Below, piece by piece: positions 42,217 to 50,230 of a stretch of 64,000 nucleotides of DNA. The translations under genes were made by a program, and so were the position numbers. Source of the DNA: Bifidobacterium parmae (GTDB lineage Bacteria; Actinomycetota; Actinomycetes; Actinomycetales; Bifidobacteriaceae); contig NZ_NMWT01000001.1 in the NCBI RefSeq assembly GCF_002860365.1, forward strand, positions 200,921 to 264,920, in the 5' to 3' direction. The notes beneath the pieces were generated by a model, which was not told where the DNA came from, ran no database searches, and was given only the letters and a program-made list of their open reading frames with translations. The stretch's first letter is position 1. Each line of letters begins with the position of its first letter.

Positions 42217-43202
42217 GCGACAAGGTCACGATCTACGACGTCGCGAAGGTCGCCGGCGTCTCGCCGTCCACCGTCTCGCGCACGTTCGCCGCGCCCGGCC
42301 GAGTGAGCGCCGAGACGGCGCGCAAGGTCCAGGACGCCGCCGACGCGATCGGCTACCACGCCGATCCGATTACCTCCGGCCGCAGGCACGTCAACGGCAA
42401 AGGGCTGATCGCGGTGATCGTGCCCGACCTCGCCAACCCGTTCTTCGCCGCGATCTGCCGCAGCGTGCAGGACGAATGTTCCTCGCGCGGATTCGGCATG
42501 GTCGTCAGCGAATCGCGCGAGGTCGTCGCCCGCGAGCGCATCATCTTCGACGAGGTGCTGCCGTACGTGCGCGGCGTGCTGCTCGTCTCGCCGCGCATGC
42601 CCGACGTGATGATCCGCAAATGCGCGCAGCTGTGCCCGACCGTCGTCGTCAACCGCAACGTGCGCGGCGTGCCCAACGTGGTCATCGACATCTCCGACGC
42701 GGTCAAGCAGGCGGTGCGGTACTTCGCGCTCATGGGCTACCACCGGCTCACCTACATCGACGGGCCGTCGACCTCGTGGGTGGGCGGCGTCAAATGGCGC
42801 ACCATCTCCGACGAATGCAACGCCCGCAACATCTCGCTCAAACGCTCCCACCCGTGCGCGCCCACCGTGGACGGCGGCAACGTGTTCGTCGACGAGTACC
42901 TGCTCAACCCCACCGGCGCGGTCATCGCCTACAACGACCTGATGGCGCTCGGCTTCGTCGCCGGCATGCGCAAGCGCGGCTACGAGTGCCCGGAGCGGTT
43001 CTCGGTGATCGGCTTCGACAACGACAAGCTCGCCGCGCTGTCCAACCCGTCGCTGACCACGATCCACATGCCGGCCGCCGCGCTCGGCTCCGACGCGGCC
43101 GCCGCGCTGCTGAGCCGCATCAGCGGCGGCGACGTGCCTGGCACGGCCGTCACCGTCCCCGCCCGCCTCGTCATGCGCCACAGCGTCGGCAAGGCGGCGT
43201 GA
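42213..43202 (+). CDS. Second LacI-family regulator of the uronate locus
   Basis: This is a 329-residue LacI repressor. HTH and hinge read TIYDVAKVAGVSPSTVSRTF; the sensor domain has LIAVIVPDLANPFFAAICRS and FSVIGFDNDKLAALSNPSL. The start ATG 42213 overlaps the previous stop, so the true gene is shorter than the open frame, which extends far upstream. Co-transcription with transporter genes makes it a local regulator, but which of the two LacI proteins binds the TGGAAA sites cannot be told from sequence. Confidence 0.88.
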   Translation: MSDKVTIYDVAKVAGVSPSTVSRTFAAPGRVSAETARKVQDAADAIGYHADPITSGRRHVNGKGLIAVIVPDLANPFFAAICRSVQDECSSRGFGMVVSESREVVARERIIFDEVLPYVRGVLLVSPRMPDVMIRKCAQLCPTVVVNRNVRGVPNVVIDISDAVKQAVRYFALMGYHRLTYIDGPSTSWVGGVKWRTISDECNARNISLKRSHPCAPTVDGGNVFVDEYLLNPTGAVIAYNDLMALGFVAGMRKRGYECPERFSVIGFDNDKLAALSNPSLTTIHMPAAALGSDAAAALLSRISGGDVPGTAVTVPARLVMRHSVGKAA

Positions 43203-43259
43203 ACCGGGACAACAAGTGGCAACCCATTGACCGCGGAACCGTCAATCGAGGAGGACATC

Positions 43260-43640
43260 ATGCCGTTACCCGTTCCGCCGCGAGACTGCGGCTACGACCA
43301 CGACCACGCCGTCGCATTGGCGCGACGGGACGGCGTGACCGACGACGAATTCGCCGAAGCCGCCGCCTACGGGCGCCTGCTCGACGCGCACCGGGCGTGG
43401 GGGCTGCCGTTCAACGGCTACTGCAACGCCGCCGGATACGGCTACGTGCAGGAGCCGACGTTCGCCGTCGCGCAGGACGGCTGGAACGCCTACGAGGCGT
43501 TCAGCCGGCTCAGCCGCGGCGCGCAGACCGCCGTCGTCTACGAAAGCCTCACCGCCGGGCATGACGTCGACCATGAATCCGCGCGACAGTTCCTCAAGCA
43601 TGAACGCGGCGTCATCATCCACGCCAACCAGCCGTACTGA
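43260..43640 (+). CDS. Small protein of unknown family (paralog of the gene at 47518)
   Basis: This 126-residue soluble protein has a clear paralog at 47518-47946. They share LPF.GY...GYGYV..P..AV, W.A..AF..L....QTA and S...FL...RG in the same order (one glycine-aromatic block, two helices, C-terminal aromatic residue). GAGGAGG at 43249-43255 fixes ATG 43260. It is placed at the end of the transporter/LacI run and before an aldehyde dehydrogenase. I do not recognise the family and will not assign a function. Confidence 0.75.
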   Translation: MPLPVPPRDCGYDHDHAVALARRDGVTDDEFAEAAAYGRLLDAHRAWGLPFNGYCNAAGYGYVQEPTFAVAQDGWNAYEAFSRLSRGAQTAVVYESLTAGHDVDHESARQFLKHERGVIIHANQPY

Positions 43641-43649
43641 CCGCCGACG

Positions 43650-43679
43650 TGTCGGCTGTGAGGCAAATCACGGCCGACA
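43650..43679 (+). terminator. Hairpin after the small unknown gene
   Basis: TGTCGGCTGTGA (43650-43661) pairs with TCACGGCCGACA (43668-43679) with one wobble. It has a 6-nt loop and no T tail. The rest of 43680-43844 shows no feature apart from the ribosome site of the next gene. Confidence 0.5.
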
Positions 43680-43844
43680 TGCAGAGCGGTTCCTCCGCCC
43701 GCGAGGGCACGGGATGCACCATGGATATACGGGTGCCGCGAGATTGCGGGGCGCCGGTCGAGGAAGGCCGGTGGCGCGGCTCCGGGCCGAGTCGGAGATT
43801 CGATGAGGCCATATCCCCGACGGACCAGCAAAGGACCCATCACA

Positions 43845-45254
43845 ATGACGTATGCAACCATCAACCCGTACACCGGCGAGACCGTCGCCACCTTCCCGAA
43901 CGCCACCGCCGACGAGGTCGACGCCGCGCTCGGCAACGCGCACCGCGCCTTCCTCGCATGGCGCGACCTGCCGGTCGCGCGACGCGTCGCCGTGCTCGAA
44001 CAGGCCGCGAGCATCCTCGAAGCGAACCGCGAGGACTACGCCGCCACCATCACGCTCGAAATGGGCAAGACCGCGGCGGAGGCGGCCGGCGAGATCGACA
44101 TCTGCGTCGCCATGCTGCGCTACTACGTGGACCACGGCGAGGAGCTGCTCGCCCCGCGCTTCCTGTCCGCCAACGGCTACGGCGACACCGACGTGCAGCT
44201 CGTCAACGATCCGATGGGCGTGATCTTCGCCGTCGAACCATGGAACTTCCCCTACTATCAGGTCGTGCGCATCACCGCGCCGCAGCTCACCGCCGGCAAC
44301 GTCGTCGTGCTCAAGCACGCGTCCAACGTGCCGCAGTGCGCGGCGCGCATGGCATCGCTGTTCCATCTCGCCGCCGAAGGCGCCGGCGTCGACGAGGCCG
44401 TGGCGGGAGGGCTCCTCACCAACCTGTACCTGCCGCACGACCTGACCGAAGCCGTGATCGCGCACCCGGCCGTGCGCGGCGTCGCACTCACCGGATCGGA
44501 GAAGGCGGGCGGCCTCGTCGCCTCGCTCGCCGCGAAACATCTCAAGAAGAGCACGCTGGAACTCGGCGGCGCCGACGCGTTCATCGTGCTTTCCGACGCC
44601 GACGTGGACAAGGCCGCCGACTGGGCGGTGCGCGGACGCAACTGGAACGCCGGGCAGGTGTGCGTCTCCTCGAAGCGGCTCATCGTGGTCGACGAGGTGT
44701 ACGACCGGTTCCTCGCCCGTTACCGCGAAGGCGCGGCGAAGCTCGTCGCCGGCGATCCGAACGACCCGAAGACGACGCTCGCGCCGCTGTCGAGCGCAGG
44801 CGCGAAGCGCACGCTGCAACGGCAGGTCGACGAGGCGGTCGCGCAGGGCGCCCACGTCGAATACCTCGCCGACGTGCCGGAGACCGGCGCGTTCTTCCCG
44901 CCCACGCTGCTCACCGACGTGAGCGAGGACAACGACGCGTTCCACACCGAGTTCTTCGGGCCGGTCGCGCAGCTGTACCGCGCGAAGGACGAGGATGACG
45001 CGGTGCGCATCGCCAACGACTCGCCGTTCGGGCTCGGCGGCTCCGTGTTCAGCCGGGACGTCCGCCACGCGCAGCAGGTGGCGCGCCGGCTCGACACCGG
45101 CATGGTCGCCGTCAACCATCCGACCATCGTCGCGGCGGACATCCCGTTCGGCGGCGTGAAGAACTCCGGCTACGGCCACGAGCTCATCGACCTGGGACTG
45201 AAGGAGTTCGTCAACCAGAAGGTCATCGCCGTGGGCGACATTGACGCCTTGTGA
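43845..45254 (+). CDS. NAD(P)-dependent aldehyde dehydrogenase, succinate-semialdehyde type
   Basis: This 469-residue enzyme oxidises an aldehyde to the acid. The catalytic Cys273 lies in GQVCVSSKR and the general base Glu239 in LELGGADAFIV; the cofactor region has EPWNFPYYQVVR and ALTGSEKAGG. The sequence pattern is closest to SSADH of the Sad/YneI type, but the substrate may be another aldehyde such as a sugar-derived one. AAAGGA precedes ATG 43845. Whether it belongs to the uronate locus or is only a neighbour is unclear. Confidence 0.85.
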   Translation: MTYATINPYTGETVATFPNATADEVDAALGNAHRAFLAWRDLPVARRVAVLEQAASILEANREDYAATITLEMGKTAAEAAGEIDICVAMLRYYVDHGEELLAPRFLSANGYGDTDVQLVNDPMGVIFAVEPWNFPYYQVVRITAPQLTAGNVVVLKHASNVPQCAARMASLFHLAAEGAGVDEAVAGGLLTNLYLPHDLTEAVIAHPAVRGVALTGSEKAGGLVASLAAKHLKKSTLELGGADAFIVLSDADVDKAADWAVRGRNWNAGQVCVSSKRLIVVDEVYDRFLARYREGAAKLVAGDPNDPKTTLAPLSSAGAKRTLQRQVDEAVAQGAHVEYLADVPETGAFFPPTLLTDVSEDNDAFHTEFFGPVAQLYRAKDEDDAVRIANDSPFGLGGSVFSRDVRHAQQVARRLDTGMVAVNHPTIVAADIPFGGVKNSGYGHELIDLGLKEFVNQKVIAVGDIDAL

Positions 45255-45277
45255 CGGCCGAGGCCGGGCACGGGCGG

Positions 45278-46276
45278 TTACGGACGCTTCGGGCGTTCCA
45301 GGTGGCGGCGCGCCAGGTCGAACGTGTAGATGGCGAGGGCGAGCCAGATCACCGAGAACGAGACGAACCGGTGCGCGGGCACGTGTTCGCCGAGCACCGC
45401 GATGCCGAGGATTAGCTGGATGGTGGGCGTGATGTACTGCGTGAAGCTCAGCGTGAGGAACGCCGCATGCCGCACGCCGTACGAGGTGAGCACGAGCGGG
45501 ATCGCGGTGAGCAGCCCGCAGCCGGCGAGCAGCGCCCACACCCACCACGGCTCGCCCTCCGGCACGCCGAAGCCCGGCTGCGCGGCGAGCGCCGCGAACG
45601 CGAACGGCGCGAGCACGCCGGTCTCGAACGTCAACGATTGGAACGGGTCGAGCGGGATGAACCGTTTGATCAGGCAGTACCCGGAGTAGCTGAACGTCAT
45701 GAGCAGGGCGAGCCCCGGGAACGCGCCCGTGTCGAGCACGTAGAGCGCGCCGCCGGCAAGCGCGACCACCATCGAGACGAGGCCGGGCCGTGTGGCCCGC
45801 TCATGCAGGATGACCAGCGCGAGCGCCATGTTGATGAGCGGCATGAGGAAGTTCGCGGCGCTCGCCTCGGAGGTGCGTCCGACGGCGACGAGTCGGATGT
45901 AGACGACCCAGTCGATGGTGACGAGCACGGCCGCCGCGACCTCCATCCAGAAGACGCGCGGCTTGCGCCACATGGCACTCACGGCCGCGACGAACCCGTG
46001 CCAGCGCCGTGTGGCCAGCATGAACAGCACCATGACGACGGCCGCCGTGAGGATGCGGTAGAGCATCACGTTCATCGACGGCACGGTGGCGAGCGCCGCC
46101 CAGTACAGGGGGAACATGCCGTAGACGAACGCCTGGGCGAGCGTCGCGGCGACGCCCCGCGGCGTCTGGATGACGCGTTCGCCGGTCCGCGGCGTCGTCG
46201 CCGGGGTACGTTCGGCGGCGGTGTCGCCGCCCGCGCTCGTCGCGTCGTGTGCGTGAGATGCCGGTTCGTTCGTCAT
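45278..46276 (-). CDS. EamA-family transporter, RarD-like
   Basis: This is a 332-residue membrane protein with about ten helices in two EamA repeats after a polar Thr/Ala-rich start of about 40 residues. RarD-type marks are GVAATLAQAFVYGMFPLYWA, ASAANFLMPLINMALA and TLSFTQYITPTIQLILG. It probably exports small metabolites; no substrate can be assigned. The ATG at 46276 has GGAAG upstream on the coding strand; longer frames lack a site. Confidence 0.85.
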   Translation of the reverse strand: MTNEPASHAHDATSAGGDTAAERTPATTPRTGERVIQTPRGVAATLAQAFVYGMFPLYWAALATVPSMNVMLYRILTAAVVMVLFMLATRRWHGFVAAVSAMWRKPRVFWMEVAAAVLVTIDWVVYIRLVAVGRTSEASAANFLMPLINMALALVILHERATRPGLVSMVVALAGGALYVLDTGAFPGLALLMTFSYSGYCLIKRFIPLDPFQSLTFETGVLAPFAFAALAAQPGFGVPEGEPWWVWALLAGCGLLTAIPLVLTSYGVRHAAFLTLSFTQYITPTIQLILGIAVLGEHVPAHRFVSFSVIWLALAIYTFDLARRHLERPKRP

Positions 46277-46285
46277 GTCGTCTTC

Positions 46286-46345
46286 CGTCGTGGTCGATGG
46301 TGGTCGATTGGTGGTTGGTGGTGGTTGGTGATTGCGGCCGGTGGC
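46286..46345 (+). repeat. Low-complexity GGTGGTCGATTGGTGG tract
   Basis: Short GTGGT(C/T)GATGGTGGT repeats precede the RarD-like gene. The remaining space to 46566 is GC-rich, has no clear gene, and holds the GGAGGGGG ribosome site of the following gene. Confidence 0.5.
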
Positions 46346-46566
46346 GATTGTATCGCGTCCGCGGAATGGGGTGCCGCGTCGTATGGAAGGGGCGCCGCGT
46401 CGCGCGGAACCCGCGCGATGGCGGTGGACGACGCGCGCTCGTCCACCGGGTTTTCCACCGTCGGGCACGGGAACGTGGATGGGTTTGCCCGTGCCGCGAC
46501 GGGGACATACCGTGGGGTGCACGGGGAGGGCGACGGCGCCTTCCGCAGGATCTCGGAGGGGGAATC

Positions 46567-47376
46567 ATGATGATGGTTGATATGCCGGACGGGCTGGTGG
46601 CCGATGCGCCGCGCGGCGTGCCGGTCGATGCCGGCACGGCCGCGGCGAAGGACTCCGGTCGCGGCCGTGACACATGCGCCCGTGGGGCTCGCGTCCATGA
46701 CGGGGGTGATGTTCCGCGGGACGTGCCGGTCGCGACCGTGCCGATGGCCGATGTGGTCGCCATGTTCCGTGAGAACGATCTGGTGACGTATGGGGATGCG
46801 CGGCGCGAGTTCTTCATCCAGTTGAATCTCAATCCGTTCCGGCCGCGGTCGCGCGCGTTCCACGAGCATGTGGAGGACGCGTTCGCCCAATGGTTCGCGT
46901 TCGATTATCACCTCGACGTCTCCGGCCTGACGCCGTTCGCCGTGGCCGCGGCGTACGAGCGTCTCGACCGCGGCGATCTGGGGGAGCGGGGGTATCGCGA
47001 CCTGTGCGAGATGTCGTCGTCGAACGTCGCCTCGTGGTTCTGGGTGCGTGGCGCGTGCGCCGGGTCGGGCGTCGTGACGGTGGAGGATCTGGCGCATGGC
47101 GGCGTGTTCGACGTGCGTGACCGGGCGGCGGCGCGGCGGTTCGACGGCGCGTGCGGCGGCACGATCATCGGCCGCGTGGCGGAGGTTCGCGGCGTGTGGC
47201 GCATGCCGTGGGCGACGTTGTATGAGGCGCATACGCCGGACGATGACGCGTTCCGCGCGCATGTGGCGGCTTCGCTGCGTGCGTGGGAGCCGGGCTATGT
47301 GGATTACGCGCGTCTGCTGTTCGGCCGGGACCGCCGCCTCAAGGTCGATTGGGAGGAGGTGGCGGCATCGCGGTGA
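46567..47376 (+). CDS. Protein of unknown function, SEC-C-associated-like layout
   Basis: This is a 269-residue soluble protein. Residues 1-60 are low-complexity Asp/Gly/Arg/Ala. The remainder has AFAQWFAFDYHLDVSGLTPF followed by a helical stretch, then a beta-rich part with VEDL..G..FDVRDRAAARR and GTIIGRVAEVRGVWRM. This order resembles proteins that accompany SEC-C motifs (WFLFD, then DLLTGE-like and ARL repeats), but without the zinc motif; that is a weak comparison. GGAGGGGG sets ATG 46567. No function is assigned. Confidence 0.6.
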   Translation: MMMVDMPDGLVADAPRGVPVDAGTAAAKDSGRGRDTCARGARVHDGGDVPRDVPVATVPMADVVAMFRENDLVTYGDARREFFIQLNLNPFRPRSRAFHEHVEDAFAQWFAFDYHLDVSGLTPFAVAAAYERLDRGDLGERGYRDLCEMSSSNVASWFWVRGACAGSGVVTVEDLAHGGVFDVRDRAAARRFDGACGGTIIGRVAEVRGVWRMPWATLYEAHTPDDDAFRAHVAASLRAWEPGYVDYARLLFGRDRRLKVDWEEVAASR

Positions 47377-47406
47377 CGGCCGCCGCGTGACGGTGGTGGA
47401 ACGCAC

Positions 47407-47447
47407 AGGGCCGTGGTCCGGGGATTGATGCCCCGGGCCACGGCCCT
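47407..47447. terminator. Bidirectional terminator between convergent unknown genes
   Basis: The 17-bp arms (47407-47423 and 47431-47447, one mismatch) enclose a 7-nt loop. There is a short T stretch after the right arm only. It serves the gene ending at 47376 and possibly the convergent gene ending at 47518. Confidence 0.75.
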
Positions 47448-47517
47448 TCGGTGTTGCTGGTGCGGACGCGCCCTTGCGTCGGCGCCGGGCGGATGCGGGA
47501 CGCGGGTCCCGTGCGGA

Positions 47518-47946
47518 TCAGTACTTGTTGGCGCCCTCGCCGATGAAGTTCACCTTGAAGCCGCGCTGGTAGTGCAGGAACATGCTGGCGCCGTAGCGGT
47601 CGACCGGGCGGTGGGTGAACAGCATGCGGATCGCGAACGCGGTCTGCACGTCCTCCGGCAGCGCGAGGAACGCCTTGTGGGCGTCCCAGTAGGGTTCGCG
47701 CACGATGGCGGCGTCCGGCACGTAGGCGTAGCCGTAGCCGTCCTCGTTCACGTAGCCCATGAACGGCAGGTCCCACGCGTCGTAGCGGGTGAGCTTCGCC
47801 TTGTACTCCTCGACCTCGGCCAGCGCGGCGTCGCTGATGCCGAACGACTTGGCGACCTTGTTGGCCTCGGCGGTCTTCTCCTCCGGGGTCTTGTCGAACA
47901 TGTCGAAGTTGACGGTGATTACCTTGTCTTCGGCTTCCTCTGCCAT
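47518..47946 (-). CDS. Small protein of unknown family (paralog of the gene at 43260)
   Basis: This is a 142-residue acidic protein. Its second half matches the protein at 43260-43640: DLPFMGYVNEDGYGYAYVPD, then EPYWDAHKAFLALPEDVQTA and GASMFLHYQRGFKV. It adds an N-terminal helical part of about 50 residues with several Lys/Glu. GGGAAGGA on the coding strand supports ATG 47946. A long palindrome lies 21 bp upstream of the start. Family and function are unknown; the two copies in one window suggest a conserved role. Confidence 0.75.
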   Translation of the reverse strand: MAEEAEDKVITVNFDMFDKTPEEKTAEANKVAKSFGISDAALAEVEEYKAKLTRYDAWDLPFMGYVNEDGYGYAYVPDAAIVREPYWDAHKAFLALPEDVQTAFAIRMLFTHRPVDRYGASMFLHYQRGFKVNFIGEGANKY

Positions 47947-47967
47947 GACTGCGTCCTTCCCTAATCG

Positions 47968-47992
47968 AATCGAACATGATACATGTTCGATT
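47968..47992. promoter_or_regulatory. Perfect palindrome upstream of the small unknown gene
   Basis: AATCGAACATG (47968-47978) and CATGTTCGATT (47982-47992) form perfect 11-bp arms around a 3-bp centre, directly upstream of the ribosome site of the minus-strand gene. A second, related palindrome is at 48225-48246. They are likely operator sites. LexA boxes share the TCGAAC/GTTCGA ends but use shorter spacing. Confidence 0.6.
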
Positions 47993-48224
47993 CTGTGGTG
48001 AGAAAATGTACGTTTTATCCGATGTTGCTTGGGGTTTTCATTGATGCCTTGATGAACATCTGCGATACAGACTAGCATGATGTGAGCGCTCAAGGTATTG
48101 AAAATACACAATTTCCGGCCTTGTTAACGCGGGCGTTACCTTGCTGGGAGATATTGTGCGCCTTCTTGGCTTCATGTGCGAATGACTACGTAATCAACCA
48201 TCGTTGATGGTAGGTATTTCATGG

Positions 48225-48246
48225 AAACGAACATTCATGTTCGTTT
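48225..48246. promoter_or_regulatory. Second palindrome with the same CGAACAT core
   Basis: AAACGAACAT (48225-48234) and ATGTTCGTTT (48237-48246) form perfect 10-bp arms with a 2-bp centre. The core CGAACAT/ATGTTCG is shared with 47968-47992, 250 bp away. The surrounding 48000-48440 has no gene I can support. Confidence 0.55.
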
Positions 48247-48440
48247 TTCTTGGTGGTCCGGCGTGTCGCGGAACGGAGGCGGATGCCGGTGGCCGGCGGT
48301 GGCCGGCGGCTGCGGACGCGTCAAGGGTGTGGCGGGTGCGGGGAGGGGGAGCGGGAGCTGTCGATGACGGATGAGGGCGGGCGGTCGCGGGTGCGCCGTG
48401 GCGTGTGATGACGGGCGGTGCGGGGCCGTCCGTGGTGCCG

Positions 48441-48446
48441 GTACAA
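48441..48446 (+). promoter_or_regulatory. -10 box of tRNA-Ile
   Basis: TACAAT at 48441-48446 lies 12 bp before the mature tRNA; no strong -35 box is visible. Confidence 0.5.
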
Positions 48447-48457
48447 TCGTGAGGGTT

Positions 48458-48531
48458 GCCCCCGTAGCTCAGTCGGTTAGAGCAGCACCCTTATAAGGTG
48501 TTTGTCCTGGGTTCAAGTCCCAGCGGGGGCA
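48458..48531 (+). tRNA. tRNA-Ile (anticodon TAT)
   Basis: This is a 74-nt cloverleaf without encoded CCA. The acceptor GCCCCCG pairs perfectly with CGGGGGC, and the T-arm is CTGGG/CCCAG with TTCAAGT. The anticodon stem GCACC/GGTGT closes the loop CTTATAA, so the anticodon is TAT, which reads AUA (Ile) directly. Most bacteria instead use a CAT tRNA whose C34 is changed to lysidine by TilS. No other reading of the loop keeps U33 and a five-base stem. Confidence 0.88.
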
Positions 48532-48544
48532 CTGTCTGTTATTC

Positions 48545-48646
48545 GCCCCCCGCTGGCGGGGGCTGTCGGCGAAGCCGACTGGGGGTGGTCGTCGGGTGGA
48601 ACCACCCTCAGTCTCACTGCGTTCGACAGCTCCCGCCAGCGGGAGC
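48545..48646 (+). repeat. Two facing two-hairpin dispersed repeats after tRNA-Ile
   Basis: An inverted unit (48545-48589, stem GTCGGC/GCCGAC) is followed by a direct unit (48601-48646, CACCCTCAGT, imperfect first stem, hairpin CTCCCGCCAGCGGGAG). They start 14 bp after the tRNA and may serve as its terminator. Confidence 0.85.
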
Positions 48647-48757
48647 GGGCGGCGTGTCCCGGGTGTCGGGGCGGGGGACTATCATCCACTAGGTTCCGGT
48701 TCACGCCAGCCATAGGGGCGAGGCGACCCGGGTCACCTGAATTCCTTAGGAGACATC

Positions 48758-48970
48758 ATGAAGCAGGGTATCCATCCCGATTACCATGCCGTCGAGGTCC
48801 TGTGCTCGTGCGGCAACACCTTCGTCACCCGTTCCACCTACAAGGGCGACCACATGACGGTCGACGTGTGCTCGAAGTGCCACCCCTTCTACACCGGCAA
48901 GCAGAAGATCCTCGACACCGGCGGCCGCGTCGCCCGCTTCGAGCGTCGCTACGGCAAGAAGGCCAAGTAG
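48758..48970 (+). CDS. rpmE: 50S ribosomal protein L31, zinc-binding form
   Basis: This is a 70-residue large-subunit protein. The zinc ligands characteristic of the C+ form are present (CSCG near residue 16 and CSKC near 38), with the conserved [16 protein letters not shown] precedes the ATG. It is followed by a long terminator and then prfA. Confidence 0.95.
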   Translation: MKQGIHPDYHAVEVLCSCGNTFVTRSTYKGDHMTVDVCSKCHPFYTGKQKILDTGGRVARFERRYGKKAK

Positions 48971-48978
48971 CATACTTG

Positions 48979-49051
48979 ACGCCAGTCCCGCGAGACGGGT
49001 CGGCGCGCTTCGGCGTACCGTCCCGCCACCATTCGCAGGACTGGCGTTTTT
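48979..49051 (+). terminator. Terminator of rpmE
   Basis: ACGCCAGTCC (48979-48988) and GGACTGGCGT (49038-49047) form a perfect 10-bp stem with TTTTT at its end. Additional GC-rich pairing is possible in the long loop, and GCATAC/GTATGC close the base further out. Confidence 0.85.
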
Positions 49052-49141
49052 GTATGCCCGCACACCCGCCGGCGCGTCCGGCCCATGCCGTCCGCGAACC
49101 GCGGAACCGAACACCATACCAATCCCGAGGAAGACAAGACC

Positions 49142-50230
49142 ATGGCAGACGAACAGTTCCCCGCGGCGGCGACCGCGCTGGAGGAATACCGGAACATCGA
49201 ACAGGAGATGGCCAGTCCCGAGGTGGTGACCAACCCGGACAAGATGCGCAAGCTGGGCCGCCGTCACGCCGAGCTCGGCGCGATCGTCTCCGCGTACAAG
49301 ACCTATCTTTCCGTGCGCGACGACCTCGAGGCCGCCCGCGAGATGGCCGGCGAGGACCCCGACTTCGCGGCCGAGGCGAAGCGCCTCGAGGCGGAACTGC
49401 CCGCCGCCGAGGAGAAGCTCCGCACCGCGCTCATCCCGCGCGATCCGGACGACGCGCGCGACACGATCATGGAGATCAAGGCCGGCACCGGCGGCGAGGA
49501 GGCCGCGCTGTTCGCCGGCGACCTGCTGCGCATGTACACCCGCTACGCGGAGAAGCGCGGCTGGACCGTCACCATCCAGTCGGAGAACGGCACCGAGCTG
49601 GGCGGCGTCAAGGACGTGCAGATCGCCATCCGCGCCAAGGGCACGCCCGCTCCGGAGGACGGCGTGTGGGCGTCCCTCAAGTACGAGGGCGGCGTACACC
49701 GCGTGCAGCGCATCCCCGTCACCGAATCGCAGGGCCGCATCCAGACCTCCGCGGCCGGCGTGATCGTCTTCCCGGAGGCCGACGAGGACGACGACGAGAT
49801 CGAGATCGATCCGAAGGACCTCAAGATCGACATCTTCATGAGCTCCGGTCCCGGCGGACAGTCCGTGAACACCACGTACTCCGCGGTGCGCATGACGCAC
49901 ATCCCCACCGGCATCACCGTGAACATGCAGGACGAGAAGTCGCAGATCCAGAACCGCGCCGCCGCGCTGCGCGTGCTCAAGAGCCGCCTGCTCGCCATGA
50001 AGCACGAGCAGGAGGCCGCCGAGGCCGCCGACATGCGCCACTCGCAGGTGCGCTCCCTCGACCGTTCCGAGCGCATCCGCACGTACAACTTCCCGGAGAA
50101 CCGCATCGTCGACCATCGCACCAACTACAAGGCGTACAACCTCGACCAGGTGCTCGACGGCGACCTGCAGGCCGTGATCGACTCCGACATCCAGGCCGAC
50201 GAGGCCGAACGTCTCGCCAACCAGAAGTGA
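49142..50230 (+). CDS. prfA: Peptide chain release factor 1
   Basis: This 362-residue factor recognises UAA and UAG stops and triggers peptide release. The GGQ motif is at residues 238-240 ([10 protein letters not shown]), and the stop-recognition tripeptide is PVT in [12 protein letters not shown], as in RF1 and not RF2 (SPF). Length is normal. GAGGAAG lies upstream of ATG 49142; an in-frame ATG at 49085 has no site. prmC overlaps its stop, so the pair is coupled. Confidence 0.95.
   Translation: MADEQFPAAATALEEYRNIEQEMASPEVVTNPDKMRKLGRRHAELGAIVSAYKTYLSVRDDLEAAREMAGEDPDFAAEAKRLEAELPAAEEKLRTALIPRDPDDARDTIMEIKAGTGGEEAALFAGDLLRMYTRYAEKRGWTVTIQSENGTELGGVKDVQIAIRAKGTPAPEDGVWASLKYEGGVHRVQRIPVTESQGRIQTSAAGVIVFPEADEDDDEIEIDPKDLKIDIFMSSGPGGQSVNTTYSAVRMTHIPTGITVNMQDEKSQIQNRAAALRVLKSRLLAMKHEQEAAEAADMRHSQVRSLDRSERIRTYNFPENRIVDHRTNYKAYNLDQVLDGDLQAVIDSDIQADEAERLANQK

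Noticed and set aside
47968-47992. LexA/SOS box
   Set aside because: The ends match TCGAAC/GTTCGA but the spacing between them is 9 bp instead of 4, and the adjacent gene is not a known SOS gene.
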